DNA of 64,000 bases. Source: Agrobacterium sp. AGB01 (GTDB lineage Bacteria > Pseudomonadota > Alphaproteobacteria > Rhizobiales > Rhizobiaceae). The notes beneath the pieces were generated by a model, which had not been told where the DNA came from, did not search any database, and worked only from the letters and a program-made list of their open reading frames with translations. The number at the start of each line of letters is the position of its first letter. Within the stretch, counting starts at the first letter, position 1. A program made the position numbers and the translations under genes. The DNA lies in assembly GCF_014851585.1 (NCBI RefSeq), contig NZ_JACVAB010000001.1, positions 1,389,669 to 1,453,668 of the forward strand, in the 5' to 3' direction. Shown here one piece after another: positions 36,767 to 45,683 of the stretch.

Positions 36767-39268
36767 GTGCCAACTTTTTCCCCAAGTCTTGAGAAGGCGC
36801 TGCATCAGGCATTGACCTTTGCCAACGAGCGTCATCATGAATATGCAACTCTTGAACACCTGCTTCTGGCACTGATCGACGATGCAGATGCAGCAGCCGT
36901 TATGGGTGCGTGCAACGTCAATCTGGACGTTCTGCGCAAGACCGTCGGCGATTATATCGATAATGAACTGTCCAACCTCGTCACAGGTTATGATGAGGAT
37001 TCCAAACCGACATCCGGTTTCCAGCGCGTCATCCAGCGTGCGGTCATTCACGTCCAGTCGTCTGGCCGGGAAGAGGTAACAGGCGCCAACGTGCTCGTTG
37101 CGATCTTTGCCGAGCGTGAAAGCCACGCCGCTTACTTCCTGCAGGAGCAGGAGATGACCCGTTACGACGCGGTCAACTACATCTCGCATGGTATCGGCAA
37201 ACGTCCGGGTACGTCCCAGACCAGAACACCGCGTGGTTCCGAAGACGGCGAACCGGAAAACAAGGCTCCGCGCAGTGACGAGGATGCCGGCCCGAAAAAG
37301 CAGCAGGACGCCCTGAAGGCTTACTGCGTCAACCTCAATGAAAAGGCCAAGGTCGGCAAGATCGATCCGCTGATCGGCCGCCACGAAGAGGTCAACAGGA
37401 CCATTCAGATCCTGTGCCGTCGCTCGAAGAACAACCCGCTTTATGTGGGTGATCCTGGTGTCGGTAAAACGGCGATTGCCGAAGGTCTGGCCAAGCGTAT
37501 CGTGGAAGGCAAGGTGCCGGAAGCACTGCGCAACGACACGATCTTCTCGCTCGACATGGGCACGCTTCTGGCGGGCACACGTTACCGCGGTGACTTTGAG
37601 GAACGTTTGAAGCAGGTCGTCAAGGAACTCGAAGAGTTTCCTGGTGCGGTGCTGTTCATCGACGAAATCCACACGGTTATCGGTGCTGGTGCGACCTCCG
37701 GCGGCGCAATGGATGCTTCAAACCTGTTGAAGCCAGCCTTGTCCTCCGGTTCTATCCGCTGCATCGGTTCGACGACCTACAAGGAATATCGCCAGTTCTT
37801 CGAAAAGGACCGGGCATTGGTTCGTCGCTTCCAGAAGATCGACGTCAATGAGCCATCGATCGATGATGCCATCGAGATCATGAAGGGCCTCAAGCCATAT
37901 TTCGAAGATTACCATCATCTTCGTTATACCAATGAAGCCATCAAGGCGGCGGTTGAGCTGTCGGCACGTTACATTTCCGATCGCAAGCTGCCGGATAAGG
38001 CAATTGACGTGATCGATGAAACCGGTGCCGCACAGATGTTGCTGCCAGCGTCGCGTCGTCGCAAGCTGATCACCGAAAAGGAGATCGAGGTTACGATTGC
38101 CACCATGGCCCGTATTCCGGCGAAAACCGTTTCCAAGGACGACGAGATGGTTCTCGCCAACCTTGAAAAGGAACTGCTGTCGGTCGTTTACGGTCAGGAT
38201 ACGGCGATTGAAGCTCTGTCCACAGCCATCAAGCTGGCCCGTGCAGGCTTGCGCGAACCCAACAAGCCGATCGGTTCCTATGTCTTCTCCGGCCCGACGG
38301 GCGTGGGCAAGACCGAGGTTGCCAAGCAGCTTGCTGCTTCGCTCGGTGTGGAGATGCTGCGCTTCGACATGTCGGAATATATGGAACGTCACACCGTTTC
38401 GCGGTTGCTTGGCGCACCTCCCGGCTATGTCGGTTTCGACCAGGGCGGTCTGTTGACCGATGGCGTCGATCAGCATCCGCATTGCGTCGTGCTGCTGGAC
38501 GAAATCGAAAAGGCCCATCCGGATATCTACAACATCCTGTTGCAGGTTATGGACCACGGCTCGCTGACCGACCACAACGGCAAGAAGATCGACTTCCGCA
38601 ACGTCATTCTGATCATGACGACCAATGCGGGTGCATCGGAAATGGCCAAGTCGGCAATCGGTTTCGGTTCGTCCAAGCGTTCGGGTGAGGATGAAGAGGC
38701 ATTGAACCGCCTGTTCACACCGGAATTCCGCAACCGTCTGGATGCGATCATTCCGTTCTCGCCGCTGCCAACCACCGTTATCCACCGCGTGGTTCAGAAG
38801 TTCGTTATGCAGCTGGAAAGCCAGCTTTCCGAGCGTAACGTTACTTTCGACCTGCACGAAGATGCGATTGCCTGGCTTGCAGAGCGTGGTTACGACGAAA
38901 AGATGGGCGCACGTCCGCTCAGCCGCGTCATTCAGGAACATATCAAGAAGCCTCTGGCCAATGAGATCCTGTTCGGCAAGCTGAAAAAGGGCGGTGTCGT
39001 TACCGTGACCGTCGGCAAGAAGGAAGATGGCAAGGAAGGTCTTGTTCTGGAATCACATCCAGAAACTGCACCGGTCAAGCCAAAGCCGGAAGCCGAGTTG
39101 AAAGCTGCCAAGGCAGCCAAGACAAAGGTCAAGGCTGCCAGCAAAACGGCCAAGGCTGAGCAAGCGGAAGCCGAGGTTCTGGTCGTGGACGAGCCGGAAA
39201 AGGCAAAGTCTGAAACCAAGGCACCACGCAAGGCCAATACGGTGCCGAAGGTGCCAAAGAAGAAATAA
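36767..39268 (+). CDS. clpA: ATP-dependent Clp protease ATPase subunit ClpA
   Basis: The AAA+ unfoldase that feeds ClpP. The 833-residue protein has the N-domain (MPTFSPSLEKALHQALTFAN), first AAA with GDPGVGKTA (about 228) and second AAA with GPTGVGKTE (about 509), and the ClpP-binding region before the D2 end. The last 70 residues are rich in Lys, Ala and Glu (KAAKAAKTKVKAASKTAKAE), a tail not found in E. coli ClpA but common in alphaproteobacteria. Start is GTG. Operon with clpS. Confidence 0.95.
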   Translation: MPTFSPSLEKALHQALTFANERHHEYATLEHLLLALIDDADAAAVMGACNVNLDVLRKTVGDYIDNELSNLVTGYDEDSKPTSGFQRVIQRAVIHVQSSGREEVTGANVLVAIFAERESHAAYFLQEQEMTRYDAVNYISHGIGKRPGTSQTRTPRGSEDGEPENKAPRSDEDAGPKKQQDALKAYCVNLNEKAKVGKIDPLIGRHEEVNRTIQILCRRSKNNPLYVGDPGVGKTAIAEGLAKRIVEGKVPEALRNDTIFSLDMGTLLAGTRYRGDFEERLKQVVKELEEFPGAVLFIDEIHTVIGAGATSGGAMDASNLLKPALSSGSIRCIGSTTYKEYRQFFEKDRALVRRFQKIDVNEPSIDDAIEIMKGLKPYFEDYHHLRYTNEAIKAAVELSARYISDRKLPDKAIDVIDETGAAQMLLPASRRRKLITEKEIEVTIATMARIPAKTVSKDDEMVLANLEKELLSVVYGQDTAIEALSTAIKLARAGLREPNKPIGSYVFSGPTGVGKTEVAKQLAASLGVEMLRFDMSEYMERHTVSRLLGAPPGYVGFDQGGLLTDGVDQHPHCVVLLDEIEKAHPDIYNILLQVMDHGSLTDHNGKKIDFRNVILIMTTNAGASEMAKSAIGFGSSKRSGEDEEALNRLFTPEFRNRLDAIIPFSPLPTTVIHRVVQKFVMQLESQLSERNVTFDLHEDAIAWLAERGYDEKMGARPLSRVIQEHIKKPLANEILFGKLKKGGVVTVTVGKKEDGKEGLVLESHPETAPVKPKPEAELKAAKAAKTKVKAASKTAKAEQAEAEVLVVDEPEKAKSETKAPRKANTVPKVPKKK

Positions 39269-39289
39269 GCGACAGCTTGTTATCAACGA

Positions 39290-39317
39290 AGTGCCGGGTA
39301 AAACCCGGCACTTTTTA
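39290..39317 (+). terminator. Terminator of clpS-clpA
   Basis: AGTGCCGGGT, loop aaa, ACCCGGCACT, TTTT. A ten-base-pair perfect stem, 21 bases after the clpA stop. Confidence 0.9.
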
Positions 39318-39402
39318 TATGTGCCCGGCACTGTTCACAAAACATTCGGGCCACCATTTTTTGACCTGCGCGCAGCAGGTTGTGATCCATGAAAGCGTGA
39401 CA

Positions 39403-40158
39403 ATGTCTGCGGAAGTAAATCAGGGTACGCATGCCCTGTGGTTTGCCAAGGGAATGAAGGGGATATTCTCGTTGCCCGCCATGATCCTCATGGCGTCCTT
39501 CATTGGCTTTAGCGCCTTTGCCCTGGAATCCGGTTTTACCCGTGAGCAGGCTGTGTTCATGACCTTCACCGTCTGGGCACTGCCAGCCAAGATGATCCTG
39601 ATCGGTTCGATGCTCGGCGGTGCCAATCTGGCGGCATGTTTCCTGGCGGTGACATTGTCTTCCGTGCGCATGATGCCGATGGTCGCTTCCATCGTGCCGG
39701 ACCTGAAAACCTCACGCACACCCACCTGGCTTTTGCTGTTTCTGTCGCATTTCGTGGCAATTACCGCCTGGGTGTTCACCACCCAGAACATCAATTCCGT
39801 GCCGCGTCCGTTTCGTGTGTCATGGTTTGCCGGTTTTGCCATCACGCTGACACTGGTCAATACGCTGATCGTGGCGGTGTCCTTCGGCATCGTTGCGTCC
39901 TTTCCGCCGCTGGTGGCGGGCGTGCTGTTTTTCATGACGCCGGTCTACTTCGTGGCCTCCATCTGGGCGTCGGCCACCCATTCGGTGGTCAAGGTCGCCT
40001 TTATCATCGGCCTGATCGCCGGCCCGCTCTTTGCGATGATCGAACCGGAATTCGACATCATCTACGCCGGACTGGGCGGCGGTACGCTGGCCTATTTCAT
40101 TGACCGCCGGTGGTTTCGCCGCAAGATCCAGTCGCAACCCGGGGAGATCGAACCATGA
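39403..40158 (+). CDS. azlC: AzlC-family branched-chain amino acid exporter, large subunit
   Basis: A 251-residue integral membrane protein with six to seven spans (for example MILMASFIGFSAFALESGFT and LNAACFLAVTLSSVRMMPM-like segments). The AzlC family exports branched-chain amino acids with the small partner AzlD. The ATG at 39403 was chosen; the longer frame starts inside the clpA terminator. It overlaps azlD by four bases. Confidence 0.85.
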   Translation: MSAEVNQGTHALWFAKGMKGIFSLPAMILMASFIGFSAFALESGFTREQAVFMTFTVWALPAKMILIGSMLGGANLAACFLAVTLSSVRMMPMVASIVPDLKTSRTPTWLLLFLSHFVAITAWVFTTQNINSVPRPFRVSWFAGFAITLTLVNTLIVAVSFGIVASFPPLVAGVLFFMTPVYFVASIWASATHSVVKVAFIIGLIAGPLFAMIEPEFDIIYAGLGGGTLAYFIDRRWFRRKIQSQPGEIEP

Positions 40159-40499
40159 TCGCCCTGGAAGGCTGGTGGCCTTATCTGCTGATTGCCGTTG
40201 CCGGGTGGCTTGCCACCGATATCTGGCGCTGGCTTGGCGTGATTGCCGGCAACAGGCTGAAAGAGGGCTCTGAGGCGCTGTACTGGGTGAGGGCGGTTGC
40301 CACCGCTCTTGTCATGGCCGTGACGGCCAAGCTGATCGTGTTTCCAACCGGCACGCTGGAGCAAACGCCGATGTGGCTGCGCATTGGTGCTGCAAGCCTC
40401 GGTTTTGCAGCGTTCCTGCTTTTGGGGCAGCGCGTGCTGGTGGGGGTGGCAGTGTCGATCCTGCTGCTGACTGCAGGGCTGTTGTTCATCGGTTTCTGA
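40155..40499 (+). CDS. azlD: AzlD-family amino acid exporter, small subunit
   Basis: A 114-residue protein with four helices, starting MIALEGWWPYLLIAVAGWLAT and containing WVRAVATALVMAVTAKLIVFP. This is the AzlD pattern, always paired with AzlC. Translation is coupled to azlC (ATGA overlap). The substrate is inferred from the family only. Confidence 0.85.
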   Translation: MIALEGWWPYLLIAVAGWLATDIWRWLGVIAGNRLKEGSEALYWVRAVATALVMAVTAKLIVFPTGTLEQTPMWLRIGAASLGFAAFLLLGQRVLVGVAVSILLLTAGLLFIGF

Positions 40500-40517
40500 A
40501 TTTGATACCGCGCATGA

Positions 40518-40551
40518 AAAAGGCAGCTTACCCCGGGGGAAGCTGCCTTTT
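40518..40551. terminator. Bidirectional terminator between azlD and the HIT gene
   Basis: AAAAGGCAGCTT, loop accccggggg, AAGCTGCCTTTT. A 12-base perfect stem with a T-tract on both strands, between convergent genes. Confidence 0.88.
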
Positions 40552-40589
40552 CGTTTTTCTGTCAGGTGCATTGATATGCGCCGAGATGA

Positions 40590-41012
40590 TTACAGTGCGT
40601 CGCGCACCTTCTGTGCATTGGCAGCCAATACAGCGCCATCCTCCATCGTGCCGGAATGTGGCTTCAACGGCTCGCCTTCCTTGCGTGGCACGACGTGGAA
40701 ATGCAGATGGAACACGGTCTGACCGGCCGCCGGCTCATTGAACTGCGCGACGTAAACGCCATCCGCATCAAAGGCCTCCTTTGCGGCATTGGCGAGCTTT
40801 TGCACGACAGGCAAGGTCTTTGCCAGAACGGCCGGGTCAGCATCGAACAAATTGCGCGAACCGGTCTTTGGTATCACCAGCAGGTGACCCGGTGCCTGTG
40901 GCATCACATCCATGAAGGCCAGCGTGTCGTCATCCTCGTAAACCTTGTGGCAGGGAATTTCGCCACGCAGGATTTTTGCAAAGATGTTGTTGTCGTCATA
41001 ACCGGTGGTCAT
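40590..41012 (-). CDS. HIT-family nucleotide hydrolase
   Basis: A 140-residue histidine triad protein with the catalytic triad in QTVFHLHFHVVP and the HIT fold opening NIFAKILRGEIPCHKVYEDD. HIT proteins cleave nucleoside phosphoramidates or AMP-linked compounds. Last gene of a four-gene minus-strand cluster (ridA, GDPD, FemAB-like, HIT), 53 bases after the FemAB-like gene. Confidence 0.9.
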   Translation of the reverse strand: MTTGYDDNNIFAKILRGEIPCHKVYEDDDTLAFMDVMPQAPGHLLVIPKTGSRNLFDADPAVLAKTLPVVQKLANAAKEAFDADGVYVAQFNEPAAGQTVFHLHFHVVPRKEGEPLKPHSGTMEDGAVLAANAQKVRDAL

Positions 41013-41065
41013 TGGAAGCTCTCCTCATGAAATAAAGGGCAATAGACGGCCTAGAGATTAAAGGT

Positions 41066-42250
41066 TCACTCCTGCCGTTCGCCTTTGCGGAATGGGCTGT
41101 GGTCGTCAAGATAGTCGCTGATCTGCTCCACTTCCTCGCGCTCTCGTTCGAGATAGGCGGAAATGGCGTTGCGCAGACCGGCATGGGCAATGAAATGCGC
41201 CGAGTGGGTGGTAACTGGCGTATAACCGCGCGCCAGCTTGTGTTCGCCCTGTGCACCGGCCTCAACCCGCTGCAGGCCGCGTGACAGCGCAAAATCGATG
41301 GCCTGATGGTAACAGACCTCAAAGTGCAGATAGGGGTGGTCTTCAATGCAGCCCCAATGACGGCCATACAGCGCATCGGAGCCGATGAAGTTGATGGCGC
41401 CAGCCACATAACGCCCGTCGCGTTTGGCCATGACAAGCAGGATGTCATCCGCCATGCGTTCACCAATCAGCGAGTAGAAGCTGCGGGTCAAATAGGGGCG
41501 TCCCCATTTGCGGCTGCCCGTATCCATGTAGAAGGTAAAGAACTGGTCCCAGATTTCCTCGGTCAGGTCGCTGCCGGTCAGCCAGTCGATGCTGATGCCG
41601 TTATCCAGTGCCGCCTTGCGTTCCTTCTTCAGGTCCTTGCGCTTGCGCGACGATAGCGCATCCAGAAAATCCGCATGGTCGCGGAACCCAGTATTGATGA
41701 AATGGAACTGCTGGTCGGTGCGATGCAGAAAACCTGCATCCGTCAGAGCCTGTGTGTCACCATCCGGTGTGAAGGTGACATGGGCGGAGGAAACGCCAAT
41801 CTTTTCCGTGACCTGACGAAGACCCGAGGCCAGTACCGGCCGGAAGCGGGCAGCATCGACATCACCTGCCGTCAGCAGGCGCGGGCCGGTTGCCGGCGTG
41901 AACGGCACTGAACATTGCAGCTTGGGATAATAGTGGCCGCCAGCCCGCTCGAAAGCATCGGCCCAGCCATGGTCGAACACATATTCGCCCTTGCTGTGGT
42001 TCTTGAGATAAGCGGGGATGGCGCCAACGAGAACGCCGTCGCCGCGCTCCAGCAGCATATGGTGGCCAAGCCAGCCGGTTTCTGCGGTGGCTGATCCGGA
42101 CTGTTCCATGGCCGATAGAAAGGCATGGGAGACGAACGGATTATAAGGTTCCATCCGCATTGTTTTCGACGCGCCGGAAAGCCTGTTCCAGTCTTCCGGG
42201 TCGATATCGCCAAAGGATTGTTCAATGCGGATGGAGTATTCTTCGCTCAT
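41066..42250 (-). CDS. FemAB-like GNAT protein (DUF482, peptidogalycan family)
   Basis: A 394-residue protein of the DUF482 group. It shows FVSHAFLSAMEQSGSATAET, GHHMLLERGDGVLVGAIPAY, VFDHGWADAFERAGGHYYPK and YGRHWGCIEDHPYLHFEVCY. The fold is two GNAT-like halves as in Fem peptidyltransferases that add amino acids to peptidoglycan from aminoacyl-tRNA, but the activity of DUF482 is not established. Its start overlaps the end of the GDPD gene by four bases, so expression is coupled. Confidence 0.82.
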   Translation of the reverse strand: MSEEYSIRIEQSFGDIDPEDWNRLSGASKTMRMEPYNPFVSHAFLSAMEQSGSATAETGWLGHHMLLERGDGVLVGAIPAYLKNHSKGEYVFDHGWADAFERAGGHYYPKLQCSVPFTPATGPRLLTAGDVDAARFRPVLASGLRQVTEKIGVSSAHVTFTPDGDTQALTDAGFLHRTDQQFHFINTGFRDHADFLDALSSRKRKDLKKERKAALDNGISIDWLTGSDLTEEIWDQFFTFYMDTGSRKWGRPYLTRSFYSLIGERMADDILLVMAKRDGRYVAGAINFIGSDALYGRHWGCIEDHPYLHFEVCYHQAIDFALSRGLQRVEAGAQGEHKLARGYTPVTTHSAHFIAHAGLRNAISAYLEREREEVEQISDYLDDHSPFRKGERQE

Positions 42251-43002
42251 GCGTTTGCCGACTGGCTCTCTCGTGGGTCAGAACCGCGAGGGTCAAATCC
42301 CTCGAATGTCATCTGGTCTGCATATTTATAGGTAATCGCACGGGCATTTTCATCCCTTACCGTCCAGGTAATTACCGGAATGCTCAATTTGCGCTGCGCT
42401 TCGATGAAGCTGTTGGGCAAATGACCGTAGTGATAGGAAATGAAATCGATACCGATCTGCATCGCCTCGTCATGACGGAAAAACTCTTCCGGCTTGTCAC
42501 CTTCTGCTGTCAGGCCGATTGGCCATGGCGAACCGGCCCTTTTCAGGTCCTTCAGCAGGTGGTGGTCAAAGCTCATCAGCGCAACCGGGCCCTGATAACC
42601 CTCAAGGTCTTCCAGCACGGCTTCGGCAAAACCGTCATCCACGCCGTCACCTTCGCGGCCCTTCAGCTCGATGACCAGCGGCACCTTGCCGGCGCACAGC
42701 TTCAACAGCTGTTTCAGGGTTGGAATACGGTCCTTTGTCTGGCCGACCGACAGTAGCCCGAGCTCGGCGGAGGTCTTTTCGCGCACATCGCCCTTCATGC
42801 CGGTCAGGCGCTCCATGTCGTCATCATGGAAAACAACGGGAACACTGTCTGCTGCCAGTTGCACGTCGCACTCAATGGCAAAACCGGCCTCAATGGCACG
42901 GCTGAAGGCAGACAGCGTGTTTTCCCACACCTGATGGTTCATGTCATGATAGCCGCGATGGGCGACGGGCTGGGCTGTCAGAAAGGCAAGCTTTACGGTC
43001 AT
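42247..43002 (-). CDS. Glycerophosphodiester phosphodiesterase family protein
   Basis: A 251-residue TIM-barrel GDPD protein with the family signature at the N-terminus (VAHRGYHDMNHQVWENTLSA and AIEAGFAIECDVQLAADSV) and VVFHDDDMERLTG. These supply catalytic His and metal-binding Glu/Asp residues. It would release glycerol 3-phosphate from glycerophosphodiesters. Without a signal peptide it acts in the cytoplasm. Overlaps ridA and the FemAB-like gene by four bases each. Confidence 0.9.
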   Translation of the reverse strand: MTVKLAFLTAQPVAHRGYHDMNHQVWENTLSAFSRAIEAGFAIECDVQLAADSVPVVFHDDDMERLTGMKGDVREKTSAELGLLSVGQTKDRIPTLKQLLKLCAGKVPLVIELKGREGDGVDDGFAEAVLEDLEGYQGPVALMSFDHHLLKDLKRAGSPWPIGLTAEGDKPEEFFRHDEAMQIGIDFISYHYGHLPNSFIEAQRKLSIPVITWTVRDENARAITYKYADQMTFEGFDPRGSDPRESQSANA

Positions 43003-43469
43003 ACGTCTATTTCCACGATTGCGTCGATCTCGACGGCAGCATTGAAGGGCAGGGAGGCAACGCCAACGGCGGCGCGGGCATGTTTACCCGCTTCACCGAA
43101 AACATGGCCAATGAGGTTGGAAGCCCCGTTGATGACAAGGTGCTGTTCTACAAATTCCGGAACCGAGGCCACGAACCCGGTCAGCTTGACCACGCGGCGT
43201 ACTTTGGAAAGGTCTCCATCAAGGGCGGTTTTGACCTGTGCGATGATATTGACGGCGCACAGTTCTGCAGCGCGCTGGGCACCTGCCACGTCGACATCTC
43301 GGCCCACATGACCGGTCACCGCAATCTTGCCTGATTCCATGGGCAATTGCCCGGAGACATAAAGAAGATTGCCGCTGATGGTGAAAGGAACGTAGTTTGC
43401 CGCAGGTGCCGCAGCAACTGGCAGTGTATAACCAAGCTCTTTAAGGCGCCCTTCAATGACATCAGACAT
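42999..43469 (-). CDS. ridA: RidA-family enamine/imine deaminase
   Basis: A 156-residue protein of the larger RidA subfamily (YjgH/Rid-like). It has LLYVSGQLPMESGKIAVTGH, CAVNIIAQVKTALDGDLSKV and RAAVGVASLPFNAAVEIDAI, where the Arg of RAAVGV binds the carboxylate of the 2-aminoacrylate-type substrate. The ATG at 43469 starts the domain; the 21 extra codons upstream lack homology. First gene of the ridA-GDPD-FemAB-HIT unit. Confidence 0.9.
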   Translation of the reverse strand: MSDVIEGRLKELGYTLPVAAAPAANYVPFTISGNLLYVSGQLPMESGKIAVTGHVGRDVDVAGAQRAAELCAVNIIAQVKTALDGDLSKVRRVVKLTGFVASVPEFVEQHLVINGASNLIGHVFGEAGKHARAAVGVASLPFNAAVEIDAIVEIDV

Positions 43470-43587
43470 TTTTGACTCGCGGTTTTGTTGTAAAACGAAC
43501 AAGAATCCGGCATTCAGGATGGACGATCCCAAGCGACGGGCGCATGCTTTCTACAATATGGGCGATGAGTCCAACAGGAGATATTGA

Positions 43588-44433
43588 ATGTTAGTTCGCA
43601 ACATTGCGTTTGTTTTCGTCGCCAGCCTTTCAGGCTCCATTGCAGGCGCGGCGCAAGCAATACCTGGCACTGCTGCGACAGGCCTGATTGCCCACCGTGC
43701 GGTTTATGATCTCGAGCTGCGCGATTCCACCGATCGTTCCGGCATTGAAGACATGTCCGGCCGCATGGTCTACGAGTTTACCGGCTCTGCATGTCAGGGA
43801 TACAAAACCGATTTCCGTTTCGTCACCCAGATCAATACCGGCGATGCCGTGCGCATGACCGACCAGCAGACGACGACGTTTGAAGACGCGGCCGCAAAAA
43901 AGTTCACCTTCGACACCAAGTCGTTCACCGACGATAAGCTGGACAAGGAAGTCGGCGGCTCGGCAGCCGAATCGGACGCCGGCACGGTTGTCGATCTGGT
44001 GCGGCCCGACAGCCGCAAGGTCGATCTGGTGGCCAGCGACTTCCCGACCGAACACATGCTGCAGGTCATCGACAATGCCCGCGCCGGCAAGCGCATGTTC
44101 GAATCACGCATTTTCGACGGTTCCGACAATGGCGATGAAAGCCTGATCACCTCGACGCTGGTTGGTAAATCGCAGACACCTGTGTCGGATGACAAGGAAG
44201 CAGGCGAGGCGGGCCAGTTTTCCAAGGCGCCGTTCTGGCCTGTGACCATTGCTTATTTCAACGACAAAAGCGGCACGGACGCGCTCCCGATCTACCGTAT
44301 GTCGTTCAAGCTCTATGAAAACGGCATTACCCGTGATCTGGTTCTCGATTACGGTGACTTTGTTTTGACCGGCAAGCTGAAAAAGCTCGATATCCTCGAA
44401 ACGGCTTCCTGCGACAAGCAAACCCAGAAATGA
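43588..44433 (+). CDS. eipB: Cell envelope integrity protein EipB (DUF1849)
   Basis: A periplasmic beta-spiral protein of 281 residues that in Brucella maintains envelope integrity and resistance to envelope stress. The signal peptide is LVRNIAFVFVASLSGSIAGA. Characteristic segments are LIAHRAVYDLELRDSTDRSG, YEFTGSACQGYKTDFRF and VLDYGDFVLTGKL. The conserved cysteines C69 and C275 are at the positions that form the family's disulfide bond. Transcribed alone, divergent from ridA. Confidence 0.92.
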   Translation: MLVRNIAFVFVASLSGSIAGAAQAIPGTAATGLIAHRAVYDLELRDSTDRSGIEDMSGRMVYEFTGSACQGYKTDFRFVTQINTGDAVRMTDQQTTTFEDAAAKKFTFDTKSFTDDKLDKEVGGSAAESDAGTVVDLVRPDSRKVDLVASDFPTEHMLQVIDNARAGKRMFESRIFDGSDNGDESLITSTLVGKSQTPVSDDKEAGEAGQFSKAPFWPVTIAYFNDKSGTDALPIYRMSFKLYENGITRDLVLDYGDFVLTGKLKKLDILETASCDKQTQK

Positions 44434-44440
44434 CATAGGC

Positions 44441-44477
44441 GTGCCTGAAAAGCGTGTAACAAACGCAGTTCAGGCAC
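44441..44477 (+). terminator. Terminator-like hairpin after eipB
   Basis: GTGCCTGAA (44441-44449) pairs perfectly with TTCAGGCAC (44469-44477), with an inner GCGT/ACGC pair. No T-tract follows directly, so it may need Rho or act as a processing site. Confidence 0.4.
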
Positions 44478-44579
44478 CTGTTGTGTTGAAATTCTCTCTT
44501 ATTCGCTTGCTTTTTTCGTGAAGCAGCGGTATGCGCCACACCATTCCACACGCGAAGCTTGGGATGTTCCGGGAGAAAT

Positions 44580-44644
44580 CCGGTTCGTTCCGCCCGGTGG
44601 CACTCTTTAAAACAGTGCTGTTCGCTTCGCGGGGGTTAAACCGG
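44580..44644 (+). promoter_or_regulatory. Structured leader of rpsB
   Basis: CCGGTT (44580) pairs with AACCGG (44639), enclosing a hairpin GCACT/AGTGC (44600-44618). The ribosome-binding site aaggag follows at 44646. The arrangement suggests a leader on which S2 could repress its own translation, as for several ribosomal protein genes. Confidence 0.4.
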
Positions 44645-44660
44645 AAAAGGAGTTACAGGC

Positions 44661-45428
44661 ATGGCATTGCCAGATTTTTCTATGCGCCAGCTTTTGGAAG
44701 CGGGCATTCACTTCGGTCACCAGACACACCGCTGGAACCCGAAAATGAAGCCGTACATCTTCGGCGATCGTAACAACATTCACATCATCGACCTGGCCCA
44801 GACCGTTCCGATGCTGTCGCGCGCCCTTCAGGTCGTGTCCGACACCGTTGCTCGTGGCGGCCGCGTTCTGTTCGTTGGTACGAAGCGTCAGGCTTCCGAC
44901 ATCATCGCAGATAGCGCAAAGCGTTCGGCTCAGTACTACGTCAACTCGCGTTGGCTCGGTGGTATGATGACCAACTGGAAGACGATCTCCAACTCGATCC
45001 AGCGTCTTCGCAAGCTCGACGAGATCCTGAATTCGGAAGGCTCTGGCTACAACAAGAAAGAGCGTCTGAACCTTGAGCGCGAGCGCGAAAAGCTCGACAA
45101 GGCTCTCGGCGGTATCCGCGATATGGGCGGCACCCCAGACCTGATGTTCATCATCGACACCAACAAGGAAAAGATCGCAATCGAAGAAGCCAAGCGTCTT
45201 GGTATTCCGGTTGTTGCAATCATCGACTCGAACTGCGATCCGGATAGCATCGACTTCCCGATCCCAGGTAACGACGACGCTTCCCGCGCAATCGCGCTGT
45301 ACTGCGATCTGATCGCTCGCGCTGCCATCGACGGCATCGCACGCCAGCAGGGCGCTTCGGGCCGTGACCTCGGCGCTTCCGAGGAGCTGCCAGTTGAGCC
45401 AGCTCTCGAAGACGAAGCAGGCGCCTGA
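44661..45428 (+). CDS. rpsB: 30S ribosomal protein S2
   Basis: A 255-residue S2 protein. It has [70 protein letters not shown] and [20 protein letters not shown]. aaggag precedes the ATG by nine bases. First gene of rpsB-tsf, but two terminators lie between them. Confidence 0.97.
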   Translation: MALPDFSMRQLLEAGIHFGHQTHRWNPKMKPYIFGDRNNIHIIDLAQTVPMLSRALQVVSDTVARGGRVLFVGTKRQASDIIADSAKRSAQYYVNSRWLGGMMTNWKTISNSIQRLRKLDEILNSEGSGYNKKERLNLEREREKLDKALGGIRDMGGTPDLMFIIDTNKEKIAIEEAKRLGIPVVAIIDSNCDPDSIDFPIPGNDDASRAIALYCDLIARAAIDGIARQQGASGRDLGASEELPVEPALEDEAGA

Positions 45429-45442
45429 TATTAAGGCCGTTG

Positions 45443-45463
45443 GGCGACCTTAGGGTCGCCTTT
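45443..45463 (+). terminator. Terminator 1 after rpsB
   Basis: GGCGACC, loop tta, GGGTCGCC, TTT. It begins 14 bases after the rpsB stop. Confidence 0.6.
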
Positions 45464-45479
45464 CACAATCAGGATGCGC

Positions 45480-45520
45480 AAGGCCGTTTCTGACCGTCAG
45501 GTCGACGGCCTTGTTTGTTT
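45480..45520 (+). terminator. Terminator 2 between rpsB and tsf
   Basis: AAGGCCGT (45480-45487) and ACGGCCTT (45505-45512) pair around a 17-base loop, followed by GTTTGTTT. Confidence 0.65.
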
Positions 45521-45536
45521 AAGCCCGCTCTGTCCT

Positions 45537-45567
45537 TTGAGTTTTCGGGGCAGGGCGAGCTGATAAA
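45537..45567 (+). promoter_or_regulatory. Possible separate promoter of tsf
   Basis: TTGAGT (45537-45542) and TGATAA (45561-45566) with 18-base spacing lie just after the second terminator. Weak by sequence alone, but a promoter is needed if the terminators work. Confidence 0.35.
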
Positions 45568-45683
45568 GTTTCGTGATGGGTTTTTCATCACGCTGTCATA
45601 ATACCGGGACATTCGTTCCAAAACTTGGCGTCGGTGCCGCGTGATTCCGCCGGTTGACCGACTGAAGCGACAAGAGGCACACA

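Noticed and set aside
37718..38941. A 407-codon minus-strand frame across clpA
   Set aside because: Shadow of the AAA+ ATPase; no domain or start signal.
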